From Plantago major (lineage: Eukaryota; Streptophyta; Magnoliopsida; Lamiales; Plantaginaceae), in assembly GCA_026545765.1 (NCBI GenBank), contig CM048842.1, forward strand, positions 33,362,370 through 33,426,369: a stretch of DNA of 64,000 bases, in the 5' to 3' direction. The notes under the pieces are model-generated. The model worked only from the letters and a program-made list of their open reading frames with translations, did no database searches and was not told where the DNA came from. Position numbers and translations under genes: made by a program. Of the stretch, positions 32,462 through 44,528 are shown piece by piece; within the stretch, counting starts at the first letter, position 1, and each line of letters opens with the position of its first letter.

Positions 32462-33555
32462 TGTTGGTTCAGTTAATCAGATAGCTCTGTGAATCAAGTA
32501 TACTTAATACACTTTTCAATGTATGGTATCTTGTTCTTTTTACTGACCCAAGTCTTAGATAAATGTTCAAGAGAATGAATCTCAGATACTTGATCTTTCA
32601 ATTCAACTCTTTCACAGATAGCAGTGCTTGTTTAGGATCAGGACACTTAGAACTTCAGTGTTACTCAAGATCAAGAGCTTTGGTCGCAACAGAAAGCTTT
32701 GAGGATAAGTAATTTGCTTGAGATAGCGAGATATGTGTTCAGTGTAAGTTCTTCAGGTTGTGTGTCTTCTCAAGCTATCTAAGTGTTGATATTTATGGAT
32801 GAATTTGAGTGCCGTTTGAATAGTATCCGTTAGGCTTAAATCAAATTCAAACTATTGATATATGTATAATCTTTATGTGAGTTTGTCTTCTTCTTCAGAA
32901 GGTACCGTTGCTTTTGTTCAGACATCTCTGTCCGTGCATTTAATGCATTGTACTATACTTTTTTTTGTCCTGTAGTGCCAACGGAACTATGCTTTGTATC
33001 AGAGACTTAACTTTATCAGTTTTCTCTGAGTTTTAGCACGTCTTTACCTTTAACTTCAGATACCACTTTTATTGAAACAACTTTGTTTGCAATATATATT
33101 TCTTTATCAGAAATGTGGTTTAAAGCTCAAGGTATCTGAGTGTAGATATCTGTGGACCCTTTCCTTGTTTTCCAGATGAACCTCTTGACTTCTCAGATAT
33201 CTCTTGTGACATGATTTGTTTAGCAATCATTCGTGTCTTCAAGAAATATGGCCAAGGTATCTGCAAAACTATTTCAGTAATCTTGTGCGGTTTCTTCAAA
33301 TCTTCAATGTCGTTGAACTAGTTCTGCTTGGATGTCTTCTTCTTGGTCTTCTCTTCATAAAATAAAAATTACATTTTGAGACCTAACATCCTATACAAGA
33401 TTAGCTAGACTATCATACTTAGTGGGTTTCCTCTTTTACAATGTTCAAGTGAACCAAGAGTACTAATCACCTTTCTGAGACTAAGATAAGTCATCATGTT
33501 GCTGATCAAAATCTAAACAGATATTTCTAACAAAATATCTAACAATTTCCTAACA
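32462..33555 (-). repeat. 3' LTR of Sire-A with 577-bp internal deletion
   Basis: The first six plus-strand bases TGTTGG are followed directly by sequence matching 47894 onwards; 47317-47893 has no counterpart. From there to 33555 the copies differ by only a few bases. A TATA box on the minus strand (CCATAAATATC) lies near 32790. The deletion removes most of R and U5. Confidence 0.88.
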
Positions 33556-33570
33556 AATTTCCCCCTTTTT
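33556..33570 (-). promoter_or_regulatory. polypurine tract of Sire-A
   Basis: The minus strand reads GATCAAAAAGGGGGAAATT directly before the TGTTAGGAAATTG start of the 3' LTR. This wording is characteristic of Sireviruses. Confidence 0.9.
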
Positions 33571-34845
33571 GATCAGTCAACGATGACTATCTGACCTATT
33601 ACAAATCTGGATGAGTGAACAATCCAATACTTAATCATTTCTTATGATTTTTCAATTCATTCAATTAAATGCAGAAAGTAAACATCAACCAAATCAGAAG
33701 GTGTGATCTTTGCTGACAAGTTATCTTTTATAGAATACTATCTGAGAGTAAGTTCTTCAGATAAGTTACAAAGAAAGATTACAGATAACTTCAATACATA
33801 AAACAATTTAGCTCAGTCAGCAAAAATACAAAAATACATAGTAAATTAGGACAACAGGAGTAGCCAAGCTCCAAGTAAACATCCTAATAGACTAGTCTTC
33901 AAGTCTTCAACTCTTCAAGTCTTCAACAGTAGTTCTATGGATCAGTCTGCAAATTTCCTATCTCCAAACCTTTTGATGTCATCAGAATAATCATAGAGAA
34001 GTGTTCTGACGAGCATCTCAGTGTCTCTGGCAAATCCACAGACCTCTTTGTAGGTTTTGGTAGGATTTTTCTTGACAAAATGTTTGACCCACAGATACTT
34101 TCCCCACTTCCAGGCATGCTCTATTCTGATATCTGAAAGCTTGAAGTATTCGTAGATAATCCTCAGATATCTGATGTCACCCTTGTATTGATCTTCAGTT
34201 AGATAGAACGACTCATAGGGTTCCACAGCGAGTCTTGGTCTTGTGCCTGTTCCTGTGATATTCAGAATTCTGTGCACATCATCTGGCTTTCCATATGGAC
34301 ATTCATCAGAGAGGTCCTTTCTCATGGCTTCAGTTCTCTTGATAACTTCAAAATCCAACCAGGCTTTAATGTGATTGGTGTTGATCAAGGTTGGCTTATC
34401 TTTTCTCCATGCCATAAGTTGTTTATGGATTGGTTCTGGAAATCTTGAATTACCAGTAGATGCTTAAGTTCCAGAATCCAATAGCCATCTTTCTGATTGA
34501 TGCACCTGTAGACAGAGGAATCATTGTCATTCTTCACATACTCTATTTTGGCTTCTTCTGGCCTGAGTGGAAGTTGACTTCGTCTTTGCTCAGCTCTCAG
34601 TCTGTTCCTTCTCTGTCTTGAATTCTCTTTGGGGTTGTTGCTTGAAGAACCGCCCTGGATAGACTTGGTATTTCCAGAGGGTGTTTTAGCTTCTAGGGGC
34701 TTTGCAGCTATGGGCTCAGTTAGGCTTTCAATTTTCCTTTTTCTGTGAGGAGGAGCTTCATCTTCATCAGTTTCCTCATCATCATCAAGATTAAATCTTG
34801 TGAGAGTTTTACAGCCTTCTTCATTGCCCTGGGACTTGATTTGAC

Positions 34846-34892
34846 CTTCTTCTTCTTCTTCTTCTTCTTCTTCTTCTTCTTCTTCTTCTTCA
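34846..34892 (-). repeat. (GAA)n microsatellite coding for poly-Glu
   Basis: Sixteen or so uninterrupted TTC triplets on the plus strand lie in frame in the Sire-A 3' gene, where they encode a poly-glutamate run. Confidence 0.97.
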
Positions 34893-35377
34893 GAAGATTC
34901 ATCAATCCCTTTAACTTGTCTTCTCCTTGGAGCCTTGGTACTCTTTGGAGGTTTCTGTGCTTTGGCCCTTGTTATCATTGCAGTTCCTTTAGTAGGTTTC
35001 TGGGAAGTAGCTACTATTTGCAAAGCAGCTTGGCTTGAGGAGGGTTCATTGATTCTGAGTGGTGGCTGGGAAGTTTTCATGTTTCTTCTTCCTCTCTGAG
35101 CCGCACCAGCTCCAGATTTCTTCTTGTTTTCTTCTCCTTCTTCCCATTCCCCCTGACTTTGATGTCCAGATTTGTACACTCTTTCCCCCTTAGTCATTGT
35201 TGGCTGACTCAGTCTCATAAAAGATTCTGAGAGAGAGTCAAAGTGCCCTTGTAAATAATTGTAGGCAGTGACCAACTTCTGAAGTTCGGCTTTGAGCTCC
35301 TGATTTTGCTTGATAAGTCCATTGTCCTTGTTAGAACTGTAGGACCGGGATTGGTACTTCTGGACAGTTTCAAACAA

Positions 35378-36267
35378 TGTTGACTATTGATGTTGAGTCA
35401 ACACCGTTTCTCAACAGTGAACAGTGTTCAACTAAGCTGCGACAACAGTAAACTGTAATCGACAGAACTCAATAAAGTGCAGCGGAATAAAACTGAACAC
35501 GAGATTTCTAAAGCCGGTATATAAAGATACCGACGGTGCCGTAGCAAAACTTCTACTAAACTTGAAAAGTAGAATTACAAAAAGAAGTTTAATTCAATCA
35601 CAAACGATTGATTAAACTTACAGAAAACTAGACCTAGAACAGAGAAGAAAAACCTATTCTAGATCAATGATACTAGAGTAATTCTCAATCTTTAGAGAAC
35701 ACTCACAAGTAAACACCGAGGTAAAGGTCTAGTAAAGCAAGACGCCTAAAACATATAATCTTTGTTCTTTAAAGGCAATCGGCAACTTGCAAACGCCTCC
35801 TTCTTCTTCTATATATAATTGCGGCAACTCATCACAGGAAAGAAGAAGTCGGTCAGCAGGCAGGCCCAAGTCTTAACAAACTTGGATTCTATGGTAAGGA
35901 AACTTCCTTTGATGTATTAATGGTATAAGGAGTCTTCTAGATATCAATCTCTTTTAAATCTCACTTTCCTTATAGCATAAAATTCTTCCATGAATCATTA
36001 TGGCAGCTTCCTTACAACAATTATGGATCCTTTAACCTCAAGCCCATCACGCCTATTCCTCTTATTTAGCCCATGGACTATCTCTTCATCAGGCTTCTTA
36101 TTTTCCTTTTTGCTACAGTGCCCGTTTTGCTACAGTAACTGCTACAGTGACCAATCGTGATCCATTAAGCATGTTGAGGCCCAACTTGATATATCCTACA
36201 AAATAATCATAGAAAAACAACTACAAACGTTGAACCGGTTAATAAACGAAGAAAGGCCGAATTAACA
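35378..36267 (-). repeat. solo LTR inside the Sire-A 3' gene
   Basis: About 890 bp with plus-strand ends TGTTGACTATTG and CCGAATTAACA, flanked by aaacaa on the left (35372-35377) and on the right (36268-36273). It interrupts the 3' gene: coding sequence lies on both sides in the same orientation. A minus-strand TATA (TTATATATAG, about 35810-35820) suggests minus orientation. No internal region, so it is a solo LTR of an unidentified, probably copia, family. Confidence 0.7.
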
Positions 36268-37494
36268 AAACAAGTGCAATATAAATTGCACTTTCAGTCC
36301 TTATCAGTGAGCTTTGCCAATGGGCCTATGATGGCATCTGCTTTTCCAGCAGTGTAACTTGCCTCTTGGAAAGCTTTTTCAGCTAAAGACATATCATCGT
36401 CCCTTATCATTCCCAGATCTTTCTGAGCAATGACTATGCTAGTTGTTCTCTGAGTGAAGAGCTCAGTGAACTTTTTCATTTCAGAGGGGACGGAGGCAAT
36501 TACTTCCTTGTTCTGTGAAGACAACTCCTTTTTCAGATGAGCCAGTACTTGGTATCTGTTCATGTATTCATGGGAGTGGACATTTGGCAGTTTGCTGAAA
36601 GTTTCAGGAGCAATCAGTTTCCTTTTAAAGTGTGAAACCGCTAGATGTTCATTGCGGTGCTCTGCCAAAGTCTTGTCTTCTTCATCATCTGAGTAATCAG
36701 CCCAGTGATCTTCATCCTCTTGTACATTCTCATCGATTGTGTCGAGTCCAGCAACTATCTCAGAGATTGGTTTCTTCCCTTTTTGGGAGGAGGATGGTAC
36801 TTCTTTTGAAGTTGATGCAGCCTTAGCATCATGCTTAATTTCAGATACTTCTTCAGTATCGAGTTCTTTGGAGATGGCATTTACAGCATCCTGTAGCTCT
36901 TTAACCTTAGAGTAAGCAATCATCTCTTGCAGATATTGATCTTGTAGTTGGTCAAGCTTGTCTCTGGATTTAGCTATGGTCCTCCAGTTGAAGATGGAGC
37001 TGTTGTTCTTCTTCCAACAGTTATGCGAGTTGGCGATTCTGGATTGAGTATTCAACAATTTACGGCGATTTCCTCGAATCCTCAACTACTTGTTCAAGAA
37101 TAACCTTTTGTTGGGAAGATGGATGAGTTGACTTTTGAGGAGATGGAGCGGAGATTTCGTGCTTTCCTCTCGGTTGCTTTTCAGCATTGAGGCATGATTT
37201 CTTTGTGAAATTCCTCCGGTCCTTGGTGCGAGGCATCATCATCATCCTTTTATGCATGTCATCCTTTGGGTGATGGTCAGTGGGAGGTTCATCGAAGTCG
37301 TTTTCGTTTATTTCTTCCTCCTCATCATCTTCAGATACAAGATTGATCACTTCAGGAATAGTGATCTTCTGCCCATTAACCTCTTCTTGTTGTAAGGTAT
37401 AAATTGCGTAGTGCAGCGTAACGGCTTGAATGCCATCTGTAATCTTGTCGACCATCTGCCTGTTCAAAGGCTTGTATCAAGCTGCGCCACTTAC

Positions 37495-38560
37495 GTGGAG
37501 AAATCCTTATCTGCAAATCATAGCGTAATCGCTCGTAGGGAACATTGCATGGATATAAGTCTCCAAGTCAAGAGCTCGTGCTCGTCTGGTTGGTTTATCT
37601 GTGATTCTTAATATTTCAGAGAGATCATTGCACCTTAACCTTTGCCATTTCTTGAAGCATTGAATATGCTTTGGCAGGGTTTGAGCTTTGAAGAAGGGAA
37701 GTAGGTCCCTTTTCTCATCATTGGGAGCCTGCTTTGCACTCGTTTAAGCCTGAAAGAAAGAGTTTTGAGTGAGCTTCAAAACTTTTGTAGATATCTGAGT
37801 AGAAGTGTAGTTTAGTTTCTGAGTTACCTGAGTAAGTACTTCAGGATCAGAGACTTGTGCTACTGAGACAATTGGTGTCTCAGATATCTTATTGTAAGGT
37901 GGAGACTTGGAAGTCTGATCCTCATCAACCTTTCTTTATTGAACCTGAGAATTAAGATTAATACAATACTTAGGAAATTATTTGAAAGAATTTGTGCAAA
38001 AATGCTTTAATGAGTTCTGAGTTTTGGACTTACTTCCTCGATAGGAAGCTCAGAGTCATTTTTCTCAGAAACTTTCTCAGTTTCTGGTATTCTTTCATGT
38101 GATGTTGCCTTGGGAGCTTCATCAATTTCCATTGATGCAGGGGATGTCGCAACTTTTTTCCTTTGTATTTCTACTTCTGAATGAGCCTGTAAGCAGAAAG
38201 TATTGAATATTTTAGAAGAAGTTTAAGATAACCCATGATGAAGAATACTTATCACTGATTTTTCATGTACCTTCATGCTAGAAGGATCAATGATGTGTTC
38301 TTCAGAAACCTTGTCGGTCTCTGGGTTCGTCTCGCATTTCGCTTTATCTTCCTCTTTCTCGGTTGGAGCTGTTAGAAACATTTACTTTAAATGATTAAGC
38401 ACATAGACAAATGATGAAAAGTGTTATCTTAAGAATCAATTATCACACCGTATGTGCTCAGATTTCTTAAGAGGCGAGGTTGGGGGTAACCTCCTTCTCA
38501 GTTTCTGAGGCAAGCTTTCCAGCTTCCTCTTGTTTCTGTGTTTCTAACTCAGCCTGTAAC
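37495..38560 (-). other. short phase-0 exon cluster of the Sire-A 3' gene
   Basis: Four short candidate exons lie here plus the start of a fifth. Their acceptors read TTTGTTACAG|G, TTTCTAACAG|C, TGCTTACAG|G, TTCTCAG|G and TTTCAG|G; donors read GAG|GTTACC, AAG|GTACAT, GAA|GTAAGT and CAG|GTAACT. Exons 2, 4 and 5 are whole numbers of codons (21, 51, 39). Encoded motifs recur: SETEKE, PETDKVSEE, PETEKVSEK, KISETP. Introns are 122, 94, 89 and 78 nt and AT-rich. Confidence 0.6.
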
Positions 38561-40738
38561 AAAGAATTTTTATATAAGTAACAAGATATACAAGCATAAA
38601 ATTTTTCACAAGGTAGGAGTTAAACCATTCACCACCGAGCATTGTCAGGCTGATTGGTCTCTGGAACTTGTGACCCTTTTATACTTTGGTCTTCTTGTTC
38701 CAGTACAGCTTCTTTGTTTGAAGTTTTAGGTACTTCACACCTTTCCTGAGTGTACAACTCAGTTGCCTCCCCTGGTTGATCATACTGAGTGGATGTCTCA
38801 GTTTGATCCCTCTTGTCGAGTTGGGAACTGCTCTTTTTAGGATTTTCTTGATGTTGTAATCTTTGGTAATTCGAAATGGAGTTCATTTACCATTTCATCA
38901 ATCACTAGTGGCTGTTGTGGTTGTTGTGTTTGTGGTTGTTGTGGTTGTCTGGAAGCAGAAGATCGGTCAGTAGAGTGTTCTTCCAGATTTTGAGATGTGG
39001 CATTTTCATCAGCATCTGCCAGCACTAAATTACCACTCATCAGGGCTTCTTGAAGTTGTGCGTAAGAAACGTTCCCTGATGATGTGTTTGCACCAACAAC
39101 CTTTGCTATAGGTGCTTGTTCAGCAACCTGAGGTGTAGGTTCTTCTTCAGAAACCTTATCACCAGTTACTGTTACAGTAACCTTAGCCCTCTTCGTTCTT
39201 TCTAGGACTTGAGAGATGACTAGTTCATCATCTTCATCGTCAGAGCTCTCATCAGCATTAGGAACTGATTGGTCCATTATTCCTGCGGTTTCTACAGATA
39301 GGGCTTGGTGTTTTTCACCACTTTTGGCAGCATTTATGAGTTCATCAGCAAGGCATTCTGCATTAGTCGCAACATTTCTGAACGCACTTTCTCTTGCTGA
39401 GTCTACTTGTTCAGTAGTTGATGACTCTTTTGCAGCATTGATGAGTTGATCTGCCTTTATCAGTTCATCGGCAAGGCCTGCAGATATCTGAGAATCGACA
39501 ACCTCAATAGGTGTGTCTTCTGATTTGCCAGCAGACTTCTTTCTTGAAGTTCTGGGCTTCTTGGTCGCAACCTTTTCTTCAGATACCTTTTCAGACTTTC
39601 GCTTGTTAGAACCTTTCTGAGACCCAGTAACCTTTTTCATCAAGTTTGTATACTCATATTTGTAGAGTAGGTTACTGTTGGCTATTTCAGCTGTCTCTCT
39701 GAGCTCAATGCCAAGCTTCTCCAGCAAGTAGCATATCTTCAGACCATAGCCTACTGTGGCCTTTGGCTCAGCTAGTCCTTTGGCGATCTTAGGATCGAAG
39801 CCTTGAATCTTCTTCACAAACTTCATGAAGGTGTACTTTCCCTAGTTAAAAGAGTTTTCCAGCCTTTTGTCTTGTTGATTCAGCAAGAACATCATGATCC
39901 ATCGTTCTTGGCTTATCTGGTCAGCACCTCCTTGTAGACCATCAAAGAATCTGTGAAGAATGCAAGCCAATACATCCCAGTGAACCATCAGATGTCTGGT
40001 TCGGATGTCAGCAAGCTTGAACTCAGTGGGTGTATCTGATTTTTCAAGATCACACGCCATCGCATAATTGTTTAACACCTTTAAGGAGATCATCTTCCTT
40101 GGTGTTTATTTCAAAATCCTTTCCAAGATTTTGAAACTCAAACAACTTACAGAAAGTTGTTAAGTCCAGAAGGATTTCCTTTCCTTGGACTGAGGTTTTG
40201 ACAGACACTATTGCAGTGCCTTCAGAAACACAGGAAATTATCTTGGAGTTGTTGTAGAATTCCAACACATCGAGTGATGAAATTCCACTTGGGCGAGCAG
40301 ATAGAAAACCCTTGATTTGTGCCTTTTCAAGCATGCCAAGAATCAGCTTTCTGTCGGCTTGGTTCTCTATTGCAGCCGTGAGGTATTCCTCAACCATGGC
40401 ACCACCCCAAATCATTCTGTGATTTGAAGTCCAATGGTCAGGATTAAAATCTCCTACCAGTCAGTTGTTCACAATAACCAACTCTGGTACTTGCTTTTCA
40501 GCAGTACCAGTGGAGGATTGAGATTTTGTGTGGAAAAATTCTTTGGGGCCATCTCTTTATATAGTGTAGGGAATTTGGATTGGTGTTTGAAAGAGATTTG
40601 ATTCAGTAATTCTTTGCAGAAAAACTTTCTTGATTTGCAGAGATTGTAGAAGGTTTGCAGAGAATCAAGAGAAGGTTTTGCTATTTTTGTGTAAGTCGGA
40701 ATTTTGGATTAGGCGAAAGTGATTTCTTTTGCCAAAAT

Positions 40739-40750
40739 CCTATATATATA
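40739..40750 (-). promoter_or_regulatory. possible promoter of the Sire-A 3' gene
   Basis: The minus strand reads TTGCTATATATATAGG, about 190 bp upstream of the ATG at 40552. A second TATATAAAG occurs only a few bases before that ATG. A separate promoter for the 3' gene is inference. Confidence 0.35.
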
Positions 40751-41349
40751 GCAATAGAATCTCAACAGACAAATACATACAAATTGATTTTGTGTGTATG
40801 TATCTGTGATTTGCAAGCAGGCGTGAGCAAAAGCTAGTTCGGCATTAAATGCAAAGTGGGCTTTGTCGGAATTTTTGCAGTCCACTATTTACTGTGAATT
40901 AATTTCCACCGTATAGATGAAACGCTTAATTTCATCAAGGGTCACCATTGCTTCTTCAGCAATGATCACAATCAACAAGTGTAATTGTGCCCATTTAATG
41001 AATTTTGGCTATTAGCTATCTGAATCACGTTTTTGTATGACCAAGAACACTGTTTGCATCTGAATCTGTCTTATACTTAGGATTTTTCCAAGTTTTTCAT
41101 CAAGATAGAAATAATGCAAATTTCAAGAGAGTAGTTGACTGCAAATAGTTGTACTATTCTCCTTTGTGTTCCCCGTTTATAGAGTGATTCAGATATCTGA
41201 GTTCCCGTCTCAGAGATCTTAAGCTGTCTTTTTGCTTCTTTAGCCTTTTTGACTTCTGGATACCCGTTCCAGATTTCTCTTTTCTCTTCTCTGGATGCCC
41301 GTTCCAGATACCTCTACTCTGGATGCCCGTTCCAGATTCCTGAACTTTT

Positions 41350-43030
41350 TCAGTTCATTGGTAGTTCCATTAGTCCAAGACTATGTCTTAAGGCTAAGAA
41401 TCTACTTTCTTGTAGTGGCTTAGTGAAGATATCTGCAAGTTGGTCTTCAGTGCCAATCTTGAGTATCTCTATATTGCATTTTTCAACATGGTCTCTGATG
41501 AAGTGATGTCTAACATCAATATGCTTTGTTCTGGCATGAAATTTAGGATTCTGTGTAATTGCAATAGCACTTGTGTTGTCACAGTAAATGGGAGTTTTCT
41601 CTTCATCGAGTCCATAGTCTTTAAGTTGTTGTTGTAACCACAAAATTTGTGTTGCACAACAACCAGCAGCAATATATTTAGCATCTGTGGTAGAAGTTGC
41701 AATTGAGTTTTGCTTCATGCTAAACCACGAGATAAGTCTAGTACCCAGAAACTGACAAGTTCCTGAGGTGGTTTTCCTATCAAGCAGTGATCCAGCATAA
41801 TTAGCGTCTGAGTACCCAGGTAAACTCAATCCGCTTTCTTTAGGATACCACAATCCTACATCTACTGTACCTTTTACATACCTTAATATTTTCATAGCAA
41901 TGTTGTAGTGTGTTTGCATCGGATTTGTCTGAAATCTAGCACACACTCCAACGACGTATTGAATATCAGGTCTACTTGTAGTGAGGTAAAGTAGTGAACC
42001 TATCAATTTCCTATACTTATGTTCTTCAACACTCTTATCTGATTCAGTATAGGTCATTTTGGTTCCAATGCTCATAGGTATCTTAGCATTCTTTTCAGAA
42101 GGCTTAAGATTGAATTTTGTGAGCACATCTTTTGCATACTTTGTTTGACTAATGAATATTCCATCATTGAGTTGCTTGACTTGCAATCCTAGAAAATAAT
42201 TCATTTCTCCCATCATGCTCATCTCAAACTTACTTTTCATGAGATTTGCAAAGTCATTACAAAGTTGCTTGTCCTTAGATCCAAATATGATGTCATCAAC
42301 ATATACTTGAACTAAGAGTAGTTTCCCATCATGATTTAAGGTAAATAAAGTTTTATCAACTTCACCTTTCTTGAAACCATTTTTCAGAAGGTATTTGGCC
42401 AAAGTGTCATACCATGCTCTTGGAGCCTGTTTCAGTCCATACAGAGCTTTCTGTAGTTTATAGACCATTCTACTTTCTGAGGAAACTTCAAAGCCAGGTG
42501 GTTGCTCAACATAAACTTCTTCTGCAAGTTCACGTTCAAGAATGCACTTTTGACATCCATCTGATAAACTTTAAAATCTTTATGAGTCAAAGGCTAGAAA
42601 GAGTCTTATTGCATCCAATCTGCAACCGGTGCATATGACTCATCAAAATCTAAGCCTTGATGCAGGTAAATCCTTGGCAACCAATCTTGCTTTGTTTCGG
42701 TTATTTCACGGATTCATTCATTTTGTTTTTGAAAACCCATTTAGTTCCAATCACGATATTCCTTCCACAAATGGAACTAGTTTCCGGACTTTGTTTCTCT
42801 CAAATTGATCCAACTCTTCTTGCATTGCGAGATCCGATCTTGGTCTCCTAATGCTTCTTCTATATTTTAGGTTCAATATTTGAGAAGAAACATCCAAAGA
42901 GAGAATTAGCATTTTCACTATTGCTCTCCTAGTCCTAACACCTTGATTAATTGGTCCAATCACATCTTTTGCGTGATGATCCTTGATCCATCTCATCATA
43001 GGTTTAGTGCTAGTAGGATCAATATCCAAA
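41350..43030 (-). pseudogene. Sire-A reverse transcriptase and RNase H
   Basis: The intact frame 42468-41350 starts VYKLQKALYGLKQAPRAWYD, has the catalytic YVDDIIFGS (about 42300), SRPDIQYVVGVCARFQ and RNase H motifs (GYSDANYAGSLLDRKTTSG, HIDVRHHFIRDHV), and ends with VADIFTKPL-type wording (LADIFTKPL). The N-terminal RT part upstream (42469-43030) is frameshifted; LDQFERNKVRKLVPF is visible near 42790. This is Sirevirus-type pol. The C-terminal half looks undamaged, the N-terminal half does not. Confidence 0.93.
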
Positions 43031-43071
43031 TGATTTGAATGTGAATCATGGGATTTTGATTTGATACTTTT

Positions 43072-44528
43072 TCAAGATTCTAAGACATTTTGCTCCTCGG
43101 AAGGGATTAATGTCGACACTTGTTCGATGTTTGAGCTATCTGGAACATGTCTTTCAGAGAGATTGTTTCCAGAGATAGCTTCATGATGAATATCTTCAAT
43201 TTCCATTTCTGGAAGTTTTATAGGAAATTCTTCATCATGTTTGTGAGTCATCTGGTTGTTACTAGGCATATCAAGCTTTTCTACGTCAGAGTCATCCTCA
43301 CTTTCCATAATGATGTTTCTCCTTTCTGAGGATTCTTCTCCAGAATCCCTCAACATTAGTTCTTTGAACCTTTCTGAGAGTTCATCATTAGGAGGTGTTT
43401 TCTTACTTCCTTTATAGAATACAACATGAACTGATTCTTCAATTTTCTTTGTTCTTTTGTTGTAAATTCTGTAGGCTTTGCTATTCGTGGAATAACCAAG
43501 AAATACACCTTCATCTGGTTTTGGTTGAAAAGTTCTCAGATAATCTTTTCCATTGTTTAGAACAAAACATCTACAACCAAATACTCTCAGATGTTTGATA
43601 TTAGGGGGTCTACCAACCAAGATTTCATAAGGGGTCTTGTCATGGTGTTTGTTTATCAAACATCCATTACGAGTGTAGCAGTCGTGTTTTACGACTTCAA
43701 CCCAATAAACTTCACTTATTTCAAAGGTCATTAGCATCGTCCTTGCAACTTCTTTAAGGGTTCTGTTTTTCCTTTCTGCAACACCATTTTGTTGAGGTGT
43801 TCTTACAGAGGAAAGTTGGTGTTGTATACCTTTGCAGGTACAAAACTCCTTTATGTACTGGTTGACAAACTCAGTACCATGGTCTGTTCTGATTGCAGAT
43901 ACCTTGTCATTTTTCAGGACTTCAAGCTTTTTCAGCAAGTTTGGTATCTCCACCACGGCATCGATTGTGTTTTGGAAAAGACAACCCAAGTGAATCTTGA
44001 GAAGTCATCTACAACAACCAGACCATACTTCTTTCCTGCATAACTAGTTACAGATGATTCAAAAAAATCCATGTGTAATAGTTGCAGTGGTCTAACACTA
44101 GAGTGTCTGATTTTGGACTTGAAAGAGATCTTAGATTGTTTCCCCATCTGACAGGCAGAACAGATACCATCCTTTCTCAAAAAAGATGTTTTGGGAAGGC
44201 CAACCACTAACTCTTTCTTGGCAAGTCTGTTCAGAGTTTTAAAGTTCAAGTGACTCATTCTTTTGTGCCATAACCAGTGCTCTTCTGTGTGACCAGATTG
44301 ACTCACCATGAGACATTCTTCAGTTGTGGCAGATGCCCAATCGGCAACATAAAGACTGCCTTTCCACCGAGCAACCAAGACTGTCTGCTTTGACTCATTG
44401 TCAATTAGTTTGCAGTATTTTGCTTTCAATTTTATAGTAAAACCTTTGTCTGCAAACTGGCTCATGCTAAATAGATTATATTTAAAATCCTTAACATGTA
44501 ATACGTCAGTGATTGTTAATGTTCCCAA
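43072..44528 (-). pseudogene. Sire-A integrase (GAG-pre-integrase zinc finger and core)
   Basis: 44528-43932 carries LHVKDFKYNLFSMSQFADKG, then HWLWHKRMSHLNFKTLNRLA and CSACQMGKQSKISF (H-H-C-C zinc finger), and PLQLLHMDFFESSVTSYAGK, the start of the core. A frameshift near 43935 joins 43989-43072 with IRTDHGTEFVNQYIKEFC, TPQQNGVAERKNRTL and the C-terminal KPDEGVFLGYSTNSKAYRIY. It would insert the cDNA. One frameshift, near the second catalytic region. Confidence 0.93.

Larger units (their letters stand above)
33942..40552 (-). pseudogene. extra 3' gene of Sire-A: long, intron-containing, charged protein
   Basis: Minus strand, between pol and the 3' LTR, sense with the element. ATG at 40552 (MAPKNFSTQ). 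The N-terminal part has EFYNNSKI and VQGKEILLDLTTFCKLFEF, resembling the plant transposon-protein domain also seen in Ath1 ORF2 (inference). A nuclear-type basic patch (KKPRTSRKKSAGK, about 39545) and acidic/Gln-rich stretches follow. Candidate exons with consensus splice sites lie at 38553-38491, 38368-38281, 38186-38034, 37944-37828 and from 37749. The 3' part has a coiled-coil-like stretch, a poly-Glu run (34846-34892) and a final folded-looking piece (33942-34415). Sireviruses can carry an env-like ORF here, usually far shorter. Stops, frameshifts and a solo LTR break it. No signal peptide or clear membrane segment was seen. Confidence 0.65.

Noticed and set aside
34745..35038. Plus-strand frame with a poly-Phe run
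   Set aside because: It is the reverse of the poly-Glu microsatellite in the Sire-A 3' gene. The minus-strand frame is much longer and better supported.
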